Source: Gordonia tangerina (GTDB lineage Bacteria; Actinomycetota; Actinomycetes; Mycobacteriales; Mycobacteriaceae). From it: a stretch of 64,000 bases of DNA. Shown here piece after piece: positions 41,642 to 56,627 of the stretch (positions within the stretch are counted from its first letter, which is position 1; each line of letters opens with the position of its first letter). Where the stretch lies: positions 62,001-126,000 of the forward strand of contig NZ_JAKGCU010000005.1 in NCBI RefSeq assembly GCF_021556435.1. Reading direction: 5' to 3'. Under the pieces are notes generated by a model. That model was not told the origin of the DNA and did not search any database. It was given only the letters and a program-made list of their open reading frames with translations. The translations under genes and the position numbers were made by a program.

Positions 41642-43495
41642 TCAGGTGGTCACCGGGCGCAGCTCCCACTCGCCACCGCCGGTGAGTTCGAGGACCTCTG
41701 TGTGGTGCTGATCGGTGGTACTGCGATGACTCACCGACACCAGGATCGTCTCCGGCAGTTCCGCGCGGATCAGCGAGTACAGCGAGTACTCGAGCCCCTC
41801 GTCGACCGCCGAGGTCGCCTCGTCCATGAACACCACCTCCGGACGGGTCAGCAAGATGCGCGCGAATGCCACCCGCTGCTGCTCCCCCGGTGACAGCACC
41901 TTCGACCAGTCCTCTTCCTCGTCGAGGCGGTCGACGAGATGCGGAAGGAAGACCCGCTGCAAGGCGGAGCGGATCGCGTCGTCGCCGACGTCGTCGGGCG
42001 CGGCCGGGTAGGCGACCGCGGTGCGTAGGTCGCCGAGCGGGATGTACGGGATCTGGGACAGGAACAGGGTGCGTCGTCCGAGCGGACGATCGACCTCGCC
42101 GTCGACGAACGGCCACATCTCGGCAATGCCGCGCAGCAGCGTCGTCTTTCCCGAACCGGAACTGCCCTTGACCACCAGTGCGTCTCCAGGTGTCATCGAC
42201 AGCGACAACGACCTCACCAACGGACGGTCATCAGGTGTGGTGATGTCCACGTTCTGCAGCGCAAGACGCCGCTCTTGGCTCTCCTCCGTCGGTATCCGCC
42301 TCAGCTCGCGTGACTTGTTGTTCGCGTCGTGCAGACCGTCGAGACGGATCAGCGACGCTCGCAGTTCGGTGAACTCGTCATAGGACTCGCGGAAGAACGA
42401 AAGCGAGTCATGCATGTTGCCGAAGGCTGTCGACGACTGCATCACCGCTCCGAGGGTGATCTCGCCGGCGATGAACCGAGGAGCCTGAACTATCAGCGGG
42501 AAGACGACAGCGGTCTGATTGACCGTGAGGTTCCACCCGTTGAACTTCAACGTCCGGAAGACAATTCGCCAGAAGTTCCGAATGACCTCAGCAAAGCGAG
42601 AGAGCAGGCCCGCACGCTCCACCCCCTCCCCGCGATAGAACGCCACGTTCTCGGCGCCATCGCGAATGCGGACCAACGCGTAGCGGAAATTGGCGGTGAG
42701 ACGTTCGTTCAAGAAGTTCAGTCGAATCAACGGTCGGCCGATATAGAACGCGATCACTGTGGTCACCAAGACGTAGCTGAGGACGATCCACATCATCGCG
42801 CGCGGGAACGTGACACCGAGGATCGTCAACGGTCCCGAAAGGTCCCATAAGATCTTGGTGAACGACACGATCGAAACGACGGCGGAGACGGCACCAAACG
42901 CGAGGCCTCGCGAATACGTGACGAAGTTGGTGATGTCTGCTTCGATACGCTGATCCGGGTTGTCGATGTTGGCCTCGCCGACGAAACGGTTGCGGTAGTA
43001 GGCCTGTCCGTCGAGCCAATCGGCCGTCATCCGGTCGGTCATCCACGTTCGCCATCGAATATCAAAGGCCTGACCGGCATAAAAGTCGACGAGAGAACGA
43101 ATGACGTGGAGGGTGGCCAACAAGCCAAAGATCCCGATCGCACGCCAGAACGCGGACGCGGCGGAGTCGCGCGCAGCGAGATCGCCCTGGACGAGTCCCT
43201 CGGCGATACCCTGCATTGCGGTGTACATGTCGTTGTACTGGTAGGAAATCAGAACGTTGAGGCGCACGCTGAGCAGGGTCAACAACAGCAGCCCGGCAAG
43301 GATGGTCCACGTGAGCCACTTGCCTGGGCCGGTGAAAAAGCCCCGAGACAGACGCCAGAATTGACGGCCCCACTTCGTGTATCGCGCAAGCGCGGCGCAG
43401 ATGGCGATTCCGGCGGCAGCCGAGATCGCGAACGCGATGGCCAGCCAGATCGTCGAGGCAAGCCACTCGTGGCTCCAGTCGATGCTCTCGTCCAC
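41642..43495 (-). CDS. ABC transporter with fused membrane and ATPase domains (BacA/Rv1819c-like)
   Basis: This 617-residue half-transporter has an SbmA/BacA-type membrane domain (about six helices, residues 10-350) followed by an ATPase. The ATPase has Walker A KGSSGSGKTTLLRG, signature LSPGEQQRVAFAR and Walker B VVFMDEATSAVDE. The membrane domain motifs WRTWMTDRMTADWLDGQAYY and IDNPDQRIEADI are characteristic of this class. The Mycobacterium tuberculosis homologue (Rv1819c) imports cobalamin and hydrophilic compounds. GGAGGGG lies just before the GTG start at 43495. It sits between the ligase gene and a small membrane protein. Confidence 0.9.
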   Translation of the reverse strand: MDESIDWSHEWLASTIWLAIAFAISAAAGIAICAALARYTKWGRQFWRLSRGFFTGPGKWLTWTILAGLLLLTLLSVRLNVLISYQYNDMYTAMQGIAEGLVQGDLAARDSAASAFWRAIGIFGLLATLHVIRSLVDFYAGQAFDIRWRTWMTDRMTADWLDGQAYYRNRFVGEANIDNPDQRIEADITNFVTYSRGLAFGAVSAVVSIVSFTKILWDLSGPLTILGVTFPRAMMWIVLSYVLVTTVIAFYIGRPLIRLNFLNERLTANFRYALVRIRDGAENVAFYRGEGVERAGLLSRFAEVIRNFWRIVFRTLKFNGWNLTVNQTAVVFPLIVQAPRFIAGEITLGAVMQSSTAFGNMHDSLSFFRESYDEFTELRASLIRLDGLHDANNKSRELRRIPTEESQERRLALQNVDITTPDDRPLVRSLSLSMTPGDALVVKGSSGSGKTTLLRGIAEMWPFVDGEVDRPLGRRTLFLSQIPYIPLGDLRTAVAYPAAPDDVGDDAIRSALQRVFLPHLVDRLDEEEDWSKVLSPGEQQRVAFARILLTRPEVVFMDEATSAVDEGLEYSLYSLIRAELPETILVSVSHRSTTDQHHTEVLELTGGGEWELRPVTT

Positions 43496-43622
43496 GCATC
43501 CCCTCCATGCACACGTCAGCGCAAGCCGACGACCGACAGATCGCCGAAGTCTATCCCGGGTGAACGCCACGCACCGGACAACGGCACATGGGACAAGGGC
43601 ACATGGGATAAGAGCACACGCG

Positions 43623-44099
43623 TCACGACACGGGGCGCAGCACTGCCCCTTCGCTGAGTGCGGACTCAGAAACGGTCTCCTGGAACGAATCTCCGATGCG
43701 TACGACGTAGCCACCCCGTGCGGCGGGCACATCGTCGGCGGTGAACGGCATCTCGCAGCGCCCGTCCTCGGTTCGCGGGGCACCGAGCCGGGTGGACGCC
43801 AGTTCTTCGCCGGTCTCGTCATAGATCCGCACCGGCGATCCGGGGGCCACGTCGGCGGCACCGGTCGCGCAGAGCACGACCCCGCGCGCTCCGAAGGAGG
43901 CCGCGGCGACCGAACCCACCATCACCGCGAGCACAGCGACCGCGGCCAGCACCAAGCCTGCGACCGCACTGACGAGGATGATCGGCGAGCGGGTACGTCG
44001 TTGCCAGGTACGTTGCGGCAGCATCGGTCCGGGCTGCAGCCAGTATTCCGGCTGTGTATGCGGCCACCCATCCGACCGGGGCGGCTGGGCTGAGGTCAT
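43623..44099 (-). CDS. Membrane-anchored protein with a small extracytoplasmic domain
   Basis: This 158-residue protein has a Pro/Gln-rich cytoplasmic N-terminus, one hydrophobic helix (IILVSAVAGLVLAAVAVLAV, about residues 40-60) and a small outer domain with two Cys (CATGAADV, DGRCEMPFTADDV) that could form a disulfide. The outer domain has ASTRLGAPRTEDG and GGYVVRIGDSF. I do not recognise a family. It lies between the TesB and BacA-like genes in the same direction. Confidence 0.75.
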   Translation of the reverse strand: MTSAQPPRSDGWPHTQPEYWLQPGPMLPQRTWQRRTRSPIILVSAVAGLVLAAVAVLAVMVGSVAAASFGARGVVLCATGAADVAPGSPVRIYDETGEELASTRLGAPRTEDGRCEMPFTADDVPAARGGYVVRIGDSFQETVSESALSEGAVLRPVS

Positions 44100-44124
44100 G
44101 GCGACCAGTGTGCCATCTGTGCGG

Positions 44125-45000
44125 TCAGCTCTTCGGTGGGAAGTATTTGATCAGCGCTTCTTGCACCACCGAGGTCGCCAGCGTGCCGTCGCGCATCCAG
44201 AAGCGTCCCGATCCCATGCCGCGCGAGCCCGATGCCACCGGAGAGCGGGTGGCGTAGAGCAGCCAGTCATCGAAACGGAACTCGCGGTGAAACCACATCG
44301 AATGGTTCACCGTCGCGGCGAAAAGACGGTCGATCCCCCACGACAACCCGTGTGTGGTGATGATCGAGTCGAGGACGGTGGTATCCGAGGCATAACACAT
44401 GGCGGCCACATGCATGATCGGATCGTCGGGCATCTCACCGTCGGTCTTCATCCAGACCCGATTGTCCTTGAGCTTCTCCCCTGCGTCGCGCACCTTCCAG
44501 GTCGGGTCGTTCGCGAAGCGAATATCGATCGGGTGCATAGCGTTCACGAAGGTCGCGATCCGATCCTCGAAACCCTTGAAATGCTCGCCCAACGGTGGCA
44601 ATTCCTCCGGGTAGGGCACCTGCGGGATCTCCACCGCGTGCTCGAGCCCGGCCGCATTGTCCTGAAAGGCCACCAGCATCGTGAACACCTCGGCACCGTC
44701 CTGCATGGCGGTGACCTGACGGTTTGCGAAGGCTTTTCCATCGCGGAACCGCGCGACGTGGTATTCGAGCGGCTTGTTCACGTCACCACCGCGGATGAAA
44801 TGCGCGTGCAACGCGTGGATCGGCGGGTTGCCCCGGGTGAGGGTGCGCGATGCCGCGACCACACCCTGCCCAAGGAGCTGTCCTCCGAATGTGCGGGCCG
44901 TCTTCTGCTCGGGGTGCTGCCCGATGAAGAGGTCGTCGTCGCGCTGTTCGACGTCGAGCAGGGCGAGCAGTTTACCGAGGTCCTCGGATTGTGCGGTCAT
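44125..45000 (-). CDS. tesB: Acyl-CoA thioesterase II
   Basis: This 291-residue double hot-dog thioesterase hydrolyses acyl-CoA to free fatty acid and CoA. The N-terminal hot-dog contains ARTFGGQLLGQGVVAA and HALHAHFIRGGD. The C-terminal hot-dog contains MCYASDTTVLDSI with the catalytic Asp and a Thr/Gln pair near the end (TSVVQEALI). Length matches TesB. It ends 25 bases before the next gene; upstream is a 35-bp tandem repeat region. Confidence 0.93.
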   Translation of the reverse strand: MTAQSEDLGKLLALLDVEQRDDDLFIGQHPEQKTARTFGGQLLGQGVVAASRTLTRGNPPIHALHAHFIRGGDVNKPLEYHVARFRDGKAFANRQVTAMQDGAEVFTMLVAFQDNAAGLEHAVEIPQVPYPEELPPLGEHFKGFEDRIATFVNAMHPIDIRFANDPTWKVRDAGEKLKDNRVWMKTDGEMPDDPIMHVAAMCYASDTTVLDSIITTHGLSWGIDRLFAATVNHSMWFHREFRFDDWLLYATRSPVASGSRGMGSGRFWMRDGTLATSVVQEALIKYFPPKS

Positions 45001-45060
45001 GAGAGCACACCCTATGTGTTGAGGGTGCGGGGTCTCGATACGCCTCCTCGCTGCCGCTCG

Positions 45061-45187
45061 TCGGCTACTCGACCAGCGGAAAGGGCGCGCACTCGTCGGC
45101 TACCCGACCAGCGGAAAGGGCGCGCACTCCTCAGCTACCCGACCAGCGAAAAGGGCGCGCGCTCCTCGGCTACTCGACCTGCGGGAG
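45061..45187. repeat. 35-bp tandem repeat, 3.6 copies
   Basis: Units starting TCGGCTACTCGACCAGCGGA at 45061, 45096, 45131 and (partial) 45166 repeat with an exact 35-base period and few changes. They fill the gap between pyk and tesB, following a related sequence GGTCTCGATACGCC near 45031. There are no unique spacers, so it is not a CRISPR array. It resembles dispersed intergenic repeats of this actinobacterial group. Confidence 0.92.
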
Positions 45188-45192
45188 GTGGG

Positions 45193-46626
45193 TCAGTGAT
45201 CCTGTTCGCCGATGCGGTGGACGTGGATCATGTTGGTGGAGCCGACGGTGCCGGGCGGTGCGCCCGCGACGATCACCACCACGTCACCCTCCTTGAGGCG
45301 ACCGATCTTCAGGAGCTGATGATCCACCTGGTCGATCATGTGGTCGGTGGTGTCGACGTGATCGACGATGAACGTCTCCGTGCCCCAACTCAATGCGAGC
45401 TGACTGCGCACCGCCTGGGTCGGGGTGAACGCGAGCAACGGCAGCCGTGAATGCAGCCGGGCCAGGCGCCGCACGGTGTCACCGGACTGGGTGAACGCCA
45501 CGAGCGCCTTGACCTCCAGCCGCTCGCCGATGTCGCGGGCAGCATAGGAGATGATGCCCCGCTTGGTTCGCGGCACATGCGACAGCGGCGGCACATCACG
45601 CGAGCCGCCCTCGACGGCGCGGGCGATCTTGTCCATGGTCAGCACCGCATCGATCGGCCACTTGCCCACCGAGGTCTCACCGGAGAGCATTACCGCGTCT
45701 GCACCGTCGAGCACGGCGTTGGCGACATCAGAAGCCTCAGCGCGGGTCGGGCGCGAGTTCTCGATCATCGAGTCGAGCATCTGGGTCGCCACGATGACCG
45801 GCTTGGCGTTCTCGCGCGCCATCTGAATGGCCCGCTTCTGCACCAGCGGCACTTCTTCGAGGGGCAACTCGACACCGAGATCGCCGCGGGCGACCATGAT
45901 GGCGTCGAAAGCCAGGACAATCGCCTCGAGGTTGTCGATCGCTTCCGGCTTCTCGAGCTTCGCGATCACCGGCACGCGCCGACCGACACGGTCCATCACC
46001 TCGTGCACGATCTCGATGTCGGCCGGGCTGCGCACGAACGACAGAGCGATCATGTCGACGCCGAGTTTCAGGGCGAATTCCAGGTCGGCAATGTCCTTTT
46101 CCGCCATCGCGGGCACCGAGACGTTCATCCCGGGCAGTGATAAACCCTTGTTGTTACTGACCGGACCGCCTTCGGTGACCCGGCAGACGACGTCGTTGCC
46201 GTCGATCGCGGTCGCGGTCAGCCCGACCTTGCCGTCATCGACCAGCAGGCGATCGCCCACCGATGCATCCTCGGCAAGCTGTTTGTAGGTGGTCGACACC
46301 CGATCCTGGGTACCTTCGATGTCGTCGACGGTGATCCGCACTTCGTCGCCGGTGTCCCACATGACCTCGCCGTTGAGCGTCCCTTCGTCGCGGAACTTCC
46401 CCAGCCGGATCTTGGGTCCCTGCAGGTCAGCCAGCACACCCACCGCTTTGCCTGCGGCGTCGCTGGCCTTGCGCACACGCGCATAGACCTCTCGATGGAC
46501 ATCGTGGGTGCCGTGGCTCATGTTCATCCGAGCCACATCCATGCCCGCCTCGACGAGCTCTTTCAGTTTCTCGTCCGAGCTTGTGGCCGGTCCGAGGGTG
46601 CAAACGATCTTTGTACGACGTGTCAC
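45193..46626 (-). CDS. pyk: Pyruvate kinase
   Basis: This is the final step of glycolysis: phosphoenolpyruvate plus ADP to pyruvate plus ATP, 477 residues. Motifs include RRTKIVCTLGPATSS at the start, VARMNMSHG, the active-site Lys and metal-binding IAKLEKPEAIDN, VARGDLGVELPLE and TQMLDSM, followed by the C-terminal allosteric domain. The GTG at 46626 (VTRRTK) is preferred over the GTG three codons earlier because homologues begin there, with AAGGTG upstream. It follows gltD on the same strand after about 100 bases. Confidence 0.95.
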   Translation of the reverse strand: MTRRTKIVCTLGPATSSDEKLKELVEAGMDVARMNMSHGTHDVHREVYARVRKASDAAGKAVGVLADLQGPKIRLGKFRDEGTLNGEVMWDTGDEVRITVDDIEGTQDRVSTTYKQLAEDASVGDRLLVDDGKVGLTATAIDGNDVVCRVTEGGPVSNNKGLSLPGMNVSVPAMAEKDIADLEFALKLGVDMIALSFVRSPADIEIVHEVMDRVGRRVPVIAKLEKPEAIDNLEAIVLAFDAIMVARGDLGVELPLEEVPLVQKRAIQMARENAKPVIVATQMLDSMIENSRPTRAEASDVANAVLDGADAVMLSGETSVGKWPIDAVLTMDKIARAVEGGSRDVPPLSHVPRTKRGIISYAARDIGERLEVKALVAFTQSGDTVRRLARLHSRLPLLAFTPTQAVRSQLALSWGTETFIVDHVDTTDHMIDQVDHQLLKIGRLKEGDVVVIVAGAPPGTVGSTNMIHVHRIGEQDH

Positions 46627-46730
46627 TGTGATCACCTTAGTCCCGTTGCCACGCCATCTCTATCCCGGCGACGATTGGTCATCCGCTCGCCATGTCGGGT
46701 TGTCGAAATCACCATCGGACGAGTGAACAC

Positions 46731-48228
46731 TCATCGCACCGACAGCGGCAAGGCCGCCGGCCGGACCGGTGACGGCAGGTCCGATTCACCCATCAGGAAC
46801 TCATCGACGGCCCGGGCGGTGGACCGTCCCTCCGCGATCGCCCACACCACCAGCGATGCCCCACGATGCGCATCCCCACACACGAACACCCCGGGCGCGT
46901 CGGTTTGCCAGTCGCTTCCACACGAGAGCGCCCCGCGCCGATTCGGCTCGATACCGAGGTCGTCGAGCAACTGACCCCTACGCACACCGGCAAAGCCGAT
47001 AGCGAAAAGGGCCAATTCACAAGGGATCTCGAACTCCTCACTGACCGGTGTCACCACTCGGCGACCATCGGTTTCCCGGGTGACCTCGACTTCCGCGAGG
47101 ACCATCGCCGCAACGTTGCCGTTGGCATCGCCGACGAAACGCTGCACTGCCACCTCGTACTTGCGCACACCGCCCTCGGCGTGGGCCGAGGATGTGCGCA
47201 TCACCAGTGGCCAGGTGGGCCACGGTGATCGGTCGTCGTCGCGGTCCTCGGGCAGCGCCGGGTTGTAGTCGAGCTGCACCACCGATGCGGCACCTTGGCG
47301 ATGTGCCGTACCCAGACAGTCCGCACCGGTGTCACCGCCGCCGATGATGACCACGTGTTTACCGGCCGCGGTGACCGGCGAGAGCCCGTCACCTTCGCAT
47401 TCCTTGTTGGCCGGCACCAGATGCTCCATGGCCAGATGTACGCCGGCCAGGTCGCGTCCGGGGACAGGGTTGTCGCGTGCCTCCATCGCACCGATGGCCA
47501 AGACCACCGCGTCGTGCTTCGCCTGCAGATCGGCGACAGACAGATCAACACCCACATCACAATTGACGACGAATTCGGTACCTTCGGCTCGCATCTGCGC
47601 GACCCGGCGATCGATGTCGGACTTCGGCAGTTTGTACTCCGGGATGCCGTAGCGCAGCAATCCGCCGATCCGATCGTCCCGCTCGTAGACGGTCACGTCG
47701 TGACCGGCCCGGGTGAGCTGCTGAGCGGCCGCCAGACCCGCCGGCCCCGACCCCACCACACCGACCGACTTGCCCGATCGCGATGCCGGCGGCTCGGGCC
47801 CGATGATCGCCTCCGCCCACGATTCGTAGGCGATGGTCTTCTCGATGCGTTTGATGGTGACGCTGCCGCCGGTGGTGGCCTCCGAGATCGACAACACGCA
47901 TGCGGCCTCACACGGTGCCGGACACACCAACCCGGTGAACTCCGGAAAATTGTTGGTGGCGTGCAACCTTGCGCTGGCCGCATCCCATCGTCCGCGACGC
48001 ACCAGATCGTTCCACTCTGGGATCAGATTCCCCAGCGGACAACCGGCAGTGCCGGAGTGACAGAACGGGATCCCGCAGTCCATGCACCGGCGGGCCTGTT
48101 CGGACACATCAGTGAGCTCGAGCATCGGGTTGTCGGGATGGGCGTACACGTCGCCCCAGTCCTGTACCCGCTCGGCGACGGGACGGTACTTCGATTCCTT
48201 CTTCGGAACCTCCAGAAATCCGCGCGGA

Positions 48229-48236
<8 letters not shown>
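46731..48236 (-). CDS. gltD: Glutamate synthase (NADPH) small subunit
   Basis: This 501-residue subunit passes electrons from NADPH through FAD to the large subunit of glutamate synthase. N-terminal Cys clusters ([25 protein letters not shown]) hold [4Fe-4S] centres. The FAD motif [16 protein letters not shown] and the NADPH motif [14 protein letters not shown] follow. The GTG start at 48236 overlaps the end of gltB by 8 bases. With GltB it makes glutamate from glutamine and 2-oxoglutarate in ammonium assimilation, which fits the amt gene elsewhere in the window. Confidence 0.95.
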
Positions 48237-52800
<4,564 letters not shown>

Positions 52801-53008
52801 CTCGAACCTCCACTCGACTCGTGACGAATCGCAATGCTCGATTGTCCTCAGGGACAACGCTGGCCCGTGGAGCAACATCGGCGACCGAGTCGGATGGGCT
52901 GATCCGGGACGCCGTGAAAAACCACTCTATCCGACCGAAACCAGCGGTGCCGATTTCCGCGCTGTGATCGATGCCGGATCGTCGTCCGGACGTGTGCCGG
53001 GCGGGCTG

Positions 53009-54397
53009 CTACTTGGCGTCGGTGTCGTCGGCGGTGTTGTCGGCGTCGTCCGAGGTTCCCTCGACGACATCCGGGGTTCCGTCGGCGTCGTCGGGGGTTC
53101 CGTCGGCGTCGTCGGGGGTTCCCTCGGCGTCCTCGGGGGTTCCGTCGGCGTCCTCGGGGGTTCCCTCGGCATCCTCGGGGGTTCCCTCGGCATCCTCGGG
53201 GGTTCCCTCGGCGTCCTGGGGGGTTCCCTCGGCCTGCTCGGCGGTGTCGCGGTCGGACTCGAGGACCCACGCGTCGCTGCTGCTCGACGACGTGATCGGT
53301 TCACCTTCCGCGTCCCGTGGGGTGTGCCGGGCGATCGCGGCAGCCAGCGCGTCCTGCGCAGAGCTCGGTTGTCGGTCGGCGGCGCGCGCTTGTTCGTCGA
53401 CCTCATGATCGGGGCCGTCGGCGCGGTCATCGATGTAGCCGACCGCACCCATCGCCTCGAGTTCCTCGGCGCGGTCGGCGTGGTAGATCTCGAGCCCCTG
53501 CTCGCGACCCTTCGGCGCGACCAGGAAGTAGGCGGCCGCACAGGCGAACACCAGCACGGCGGTGAACACGTTGATGCGGGTGCCGAAGATATGGGTCGCG
53601 GGGTCCGAGCGCATCAGTTCGATGCCGAATCGGCCAACGCAGTAGCCCGCTACGTACAACGCGAACAGGCGCCCGTGGCCGATCCGGAACCTCCGGTCCA
53701 CGGCGACGAGCACGATCACCACCGCGACGTTCCACAGCAATTCGTAGAGGAACGTCGGGTGCACCACTGCGACGACGGTCCCGTTCGACGTGCCCGAGAT
53801 CAGGCCGGGGTCGGCGAAGCCGTTGGCGTCGACCCGCTCGTAGATCTCCAGTCCCCACGGCACGGTGGTCTCGCGGCCGTACAGTTCCTGGTTGAAGTAG
53901 TTGCCGAGTCGACCGATGGCTTGGGCCAGCAGGATCGCCGGGGCCAGTGCGTCGCCGAACGGCGGCAATTTGATGCCGTGGTGGCGCGCGCCGATCCAGG
54001 CCCCCAGCGCACCGAGCAGGACCGCACCCCAAATGCCGAGTCCGCCGTCCCAGATCTTGAGGGCGTCGATCGGGTCCTTGGGCCCGTCCCCGAAGTAGGT
54101 CTGCCAGTCGGTGGCGACGTGATAGAGCCGTCCGCCGATCAGGCCGAACGGCACCGCCCAGATCGCGACGTCGAGGACCTCACCATCCTGGCCGCCGCGG
54201 GCGATCCAACGCCGGTTGCCCCACCACACGGCGACGATGATCCCGACGATGATGCACAACGCGTACGCCCGGATCGGCACCGGACCGAGATGCCAGACAC
54301 CCTCAGGAGGGCTCGGGATGTAGGCCAGGATCGTCGATGTCGGATGCGTCGATCCGGTGATCGTCGTCGGCCCAGCGAGGAGTGTCGGCACCGTCAC
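53009..54397 (-). CDS. lgt: Prolipoprotein diacylglyceryl transferase with an acidic repeat tail
   Basis: This membrane enzyme attaches diacylglycerol to the lipobox Cys of prolipoproteins, such as the LivK lipoprotein here. The 462-residue protein has about seven membrane helices with [29 protein letters not shown], the signature [16 protein letters not shown] and a conserved HPTFLYE. The catalytic region ends near residue 300. The remaining 160 residues are a soluble acidic tail with a 7-residue repeat [14 protein letters not shown]. Long tails are known in actinobacterial Lgt. It follows trpA in the gene order. Confidence 0.95.
   Translation of the reverse strand: MTVPTLLAGPTTITGSTHPTSTILAYIPSPPEGVWHLGPVPIRAYALCIIVGIIVAVWWGNRRWIARGGQDGEVLDVAIWAVPFGLIGGRLYHVATDWQTYFGDGPKDPIDALKIWDGGLGIWGAVLLGALGAWIGARHHGIKLPPFGDALAPAILLAQAIGRLGNYFNQELYGRETTVPWGLEIYERVDANGFADPGLISGTSNGTVVAVVHPTFLYELLWNVAVVIVLVAVDRRFRIGHGRLFALYVAGYCVGRFGIELMRSDPATHIFGTRINVFTAVLVFACAAAYFLVAPKGREQGLEIYHADRAEELEAMGAVGYIDDRADGPDHEVDEQARAADRQPSSAQDALAAAIARHTPRDAEGEPITSSSSSDAWVLESDRDTAEQAEGTPQDAEGTPEDAEGTPEDAEGTPEDADGTPEDAEGTPDDADGTPDDADGTPDVVEGTSDDADNTADDTDAK
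53054..53240 (-). repeat. 21-bp repeats encoding the acidic tail of Lgt
   Basis: About nine units of roughly 21 bases encode variants of E/D-G-T-P-E/D-D-A. The degeneracy is mostly third-base, so the peptide repeat looks conserved. It may vary in copy number between strains. Confidence 0.85.
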
Positions 54398-54431
54398 GCT
54401 GCCACCCTAGCCGACCCGTGGTCGGCCCAGA

Positions 54432-55253
54432 TCAGGGTGCCGTCGAGACCGGGGAACGCACCCCGTCGGCCAATTCGGAGACAAGAGATGCGAGGGCGTC
54501 GACACCTGTCTTCGCCGCGCTGACCAACGCCGACCCGACGATCACGCCGTCCGCGTAGCCCGCAATCTGCGCCGCCTGCACCCCGCTGCGCACACCGAGA
54601 CCCACGCCGATCGGGATGTCGGAGTGGGTGCGAACCCGCGCGCACAGTTCCGGTGCCGCGTCGGACACGGCGTCGCGCGCCCCCGTGACACCCATCGTGG
54701 ACGCGGCGTAGATGAATCCGCGCGAGGCGTCGACCGTCATGGCCAGGCGCTCGGCCGTCGAGGACGGGGCGACCAGATAGATCCGGTCGAGGTCGTGCTC
54801 ATCGGAGGCGGCATGCCATTCGGCGCCCTCTTCGGGAATGAGGTTCGGGGTGATCATTCCGGCCCCACCGGCCGCAGCCAGGTCGCGCGCGAACCGATCC
54901 ACCCCGTACTGCAGAACTGGATTCCAGTAGCTCATCACCACGGCCTGCCCACCGGCATCGGCAATGGCCTGCACGGCGGTGAACACGTCTCGGACGCGGA
55001 CCCCGCTGCTCAGGGCGGTGTCGGCAGCCTCTTGGATGGTCGGTCCGTCCATCACCGGGTCGGAGTACGGGACGCCGACCTCGATGATGTCGCAGCCGGC
55101 GGCCACCATCGTGCGGAAGGACTCCAGCGACGTCTCCACGGTGGGATAACCAACCGGAAGATAGCCGATCAGGGCGCCGCGGCCTTCGTCACGGCACCTC
55201 GCGAAAGTGGCGCCGAGCCGGGACGGAGCGGTGTGTCGGATCGTGGCGGTCAT
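54432..55253 (-). CDS. trpA: Tryptophan synthase alpha chain
   Basis: The alpha subunit cleaves indole-3-glycerol phosphate to indole and glyceraldehyde 3-phosphate, 273 residues, TIM barrel. Catalytic Glu58 ([11 protein letters not shown]) and Asp69 (VMDGP) are present. Later motifs [10 protein letters not shown] and [13 protein letters not shown] bind phosphate. The start overlaps trpB by ATGA (55250-55253), so the two chains are translated together and form the alpha-beta complex that channels indole. Confidence 0.96.
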   Translation of the reverse strand: MTATIRHTAPSRLGATFARCRDEGRGALIGYLPVGYPTVETSLESFRTMVAAGCDIIEVGVPYSDPVMDGPTIQEAADTALSSGVRVRDVFTAVQAIADAGGQAVVMSYWNPVLQYGVDRFARDLAAAGGAGMITPNLIPEEGAEWHAASDEHDLDRIYLVAPSSTAERLAMTVDASRGFIYAASTMGVTGARDAVSDAAPELCARVRTHSDIPIGVGLGVRSGVQAAQIAGYADGVIVGSALVSAAKTGVDALASLVSELADGVRSPVSTAP

Positions 55254-56566
55254 ACCGTCTCCCCCGTCTGTTCGCCGCCCGCGGACGCCTCGTCCTGTGA
55301 CGGCGGTTTGTCGAACAGCTCGAACCAGCGGGCAGCCGTGTCGACGTCCTTGTCTCCGCGACCGGACAGACTCACCACGATGATCGCGCCGTCACCGAGC
55401 TCACGGCCCAGCTTCAGCGCACCGGCCACCGCGTGCGCGGACTCGATCGCGGGGATGATCCCCTCCCGACGACTCAACAGGGCCAACGCATCCATCGCTT
55501 CGGCATCGGTGATCGGCCGGTACGTGGCCCGCCCGATGTCTTTGAGGTAGGCGTGCTCGGGTCCGACCCCGGGATAGTCGAGTCCGGCCGAGATCGAGTG
55601 CGACTCGGTGGTCTGCCCGTCTTCGTCCTGCAACAGATAGGAGTACGCGCCCTGAAACGCGCCCGGGGTGCCGCCGGTGAACGTGGCCGCATGCCGACCG
55701 GTCTCGACGCCGTCGCCGGCCGCTTCGAACCCCACCAGGCGGACGTCGGTGTCGTCGATGAACGGGTGGAAGATGCCGATGGCGTTGGACCCGCCACCGA
55801 CACAAGCGGTCACCGCGTCGGGGAGCCGCCCGGCCTGCTCCAGGATCTGTGCGCGTGCCTCCAACCCGACCACCCGCTGCAGATCGCGCACCATCATCGG
55901 GAACGGGTGCGGGCCGGCGGCGGTGCCGAAGCAGTAATAGGTGTTGTGCGCGTTGGTGACCCAGTCACGCATGGCCTCGTTGATGGCGTCCTTGAGGGTC
56001 GCCGAGCCGTTGTCCACCGCGATCACGTCCGCGCCGAGCAGCCGCATCCGCGCCACGTTCAGGGCCTGCCGGTCGGTGTCCACGCGGCCCATGTAGACCA
56101 CGCACTCCAGGCCGAGCAGTGCACACGCGGTCGCCGTCGCCACCCCGTGCTGTCCGGCACCGGTTTCGGCGATGACCCGGGTCTTGCCCATCCGCTGCGC
56201 GAGCAGCGCCTGACCCAGCACGTTGTTGATCTTGTGGGATCCGGTGTGGTTGAGGTCTTCGCGCTTGAGGAAGATCCGCGCCCCACCGGCCGCCTCACGC
56301 AGCCGCTTCGCCTCGTACATCGGAGACGGCCGTCCGGTGTAGTCACGCTGTAACCGGTCGAGTTCGGCGAGGAAGTCGTCGTCGGACCGGACCTTCTCGT
56401 AGGTGGTGGTGACCTCGTCGATCACCGCCATCAGGGCTTCGGGTACATGACGGCCGCCGTACACACCGAAATGCCCGCCCTGATCGGGTTCGATGGAGGT
56501 GCGCGATGCCAAGCCGGCGCTCGCTGTCGGATACCTGACGTCTGAGCTGTGGGTGTTGGCGGTCAC
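55250..56566 (-). CDS. trpB: Tryptophan synthase beta chain
   Basis: The PLP-dependent subunit joins indole and serine to tryptophan, 438 residues. The PLP Lys is in [14 protein letters not shown] and the phosphate-binding GGGSNAIG follows. Also typical are [13 protein letters not shown] at the start and [13 protein letters not shown]. The GTG at 56566 is chosen as start (VTANTHSS); the frame is open 73 codons further but unlike the family. It overlaps trpA and follows trpC after 61 bases. Confidence 0.96.
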   Translation of the reverse strand: MTANTHSSDVRYPTASAGLASRTSIEPDQGGHFGVYGGRHVPEALMAVIDEVTTTYEKVRSDDDFLAELDRLQRDYTGRPSPMYEAKRLREAAGGARIFLKREDLNHTGSHKINNVLGQALLAQRMGKTRVIAETGAGQHGVATATACALLGLECVVYMGRVDTDRQALNVARMRLLGADVIAVDNGSATLKDAINEAMRDWVTNAHNTYYCFGTAAGPHPFPMMVRDLQRVVGLEARAQILEQAGRLPDAVTACVGGGSNAIGIFHPFIDDTDVRLVGFEAAGDGVETGRHAATFTGGTPGAFQGAYSYLLQDEDGQTTESHSISAGLDYPGVGPEHAYLKDIGRATYRPITDAEAMDALALLSRREGIIPAIESAHAVAGALKLGRELGDGAIIVVSLSGRGDKDVDTAARWFELFDKPPSQDEASAGGEQTGETV

Positions 56567-56627
56567 TGTTCTCTCGTCGTACTGGCAGGGGTGGGAAGCA
56601 AGGGTTTCGCCGGGACCGAACCGCCGG

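Noticed and set aside
45061..45187. Regular 35-bp repeats suggesting a CRISPR array
   Set aside because: The units are directly adjacent with no unique spacers, and no cas genes lie in the window.
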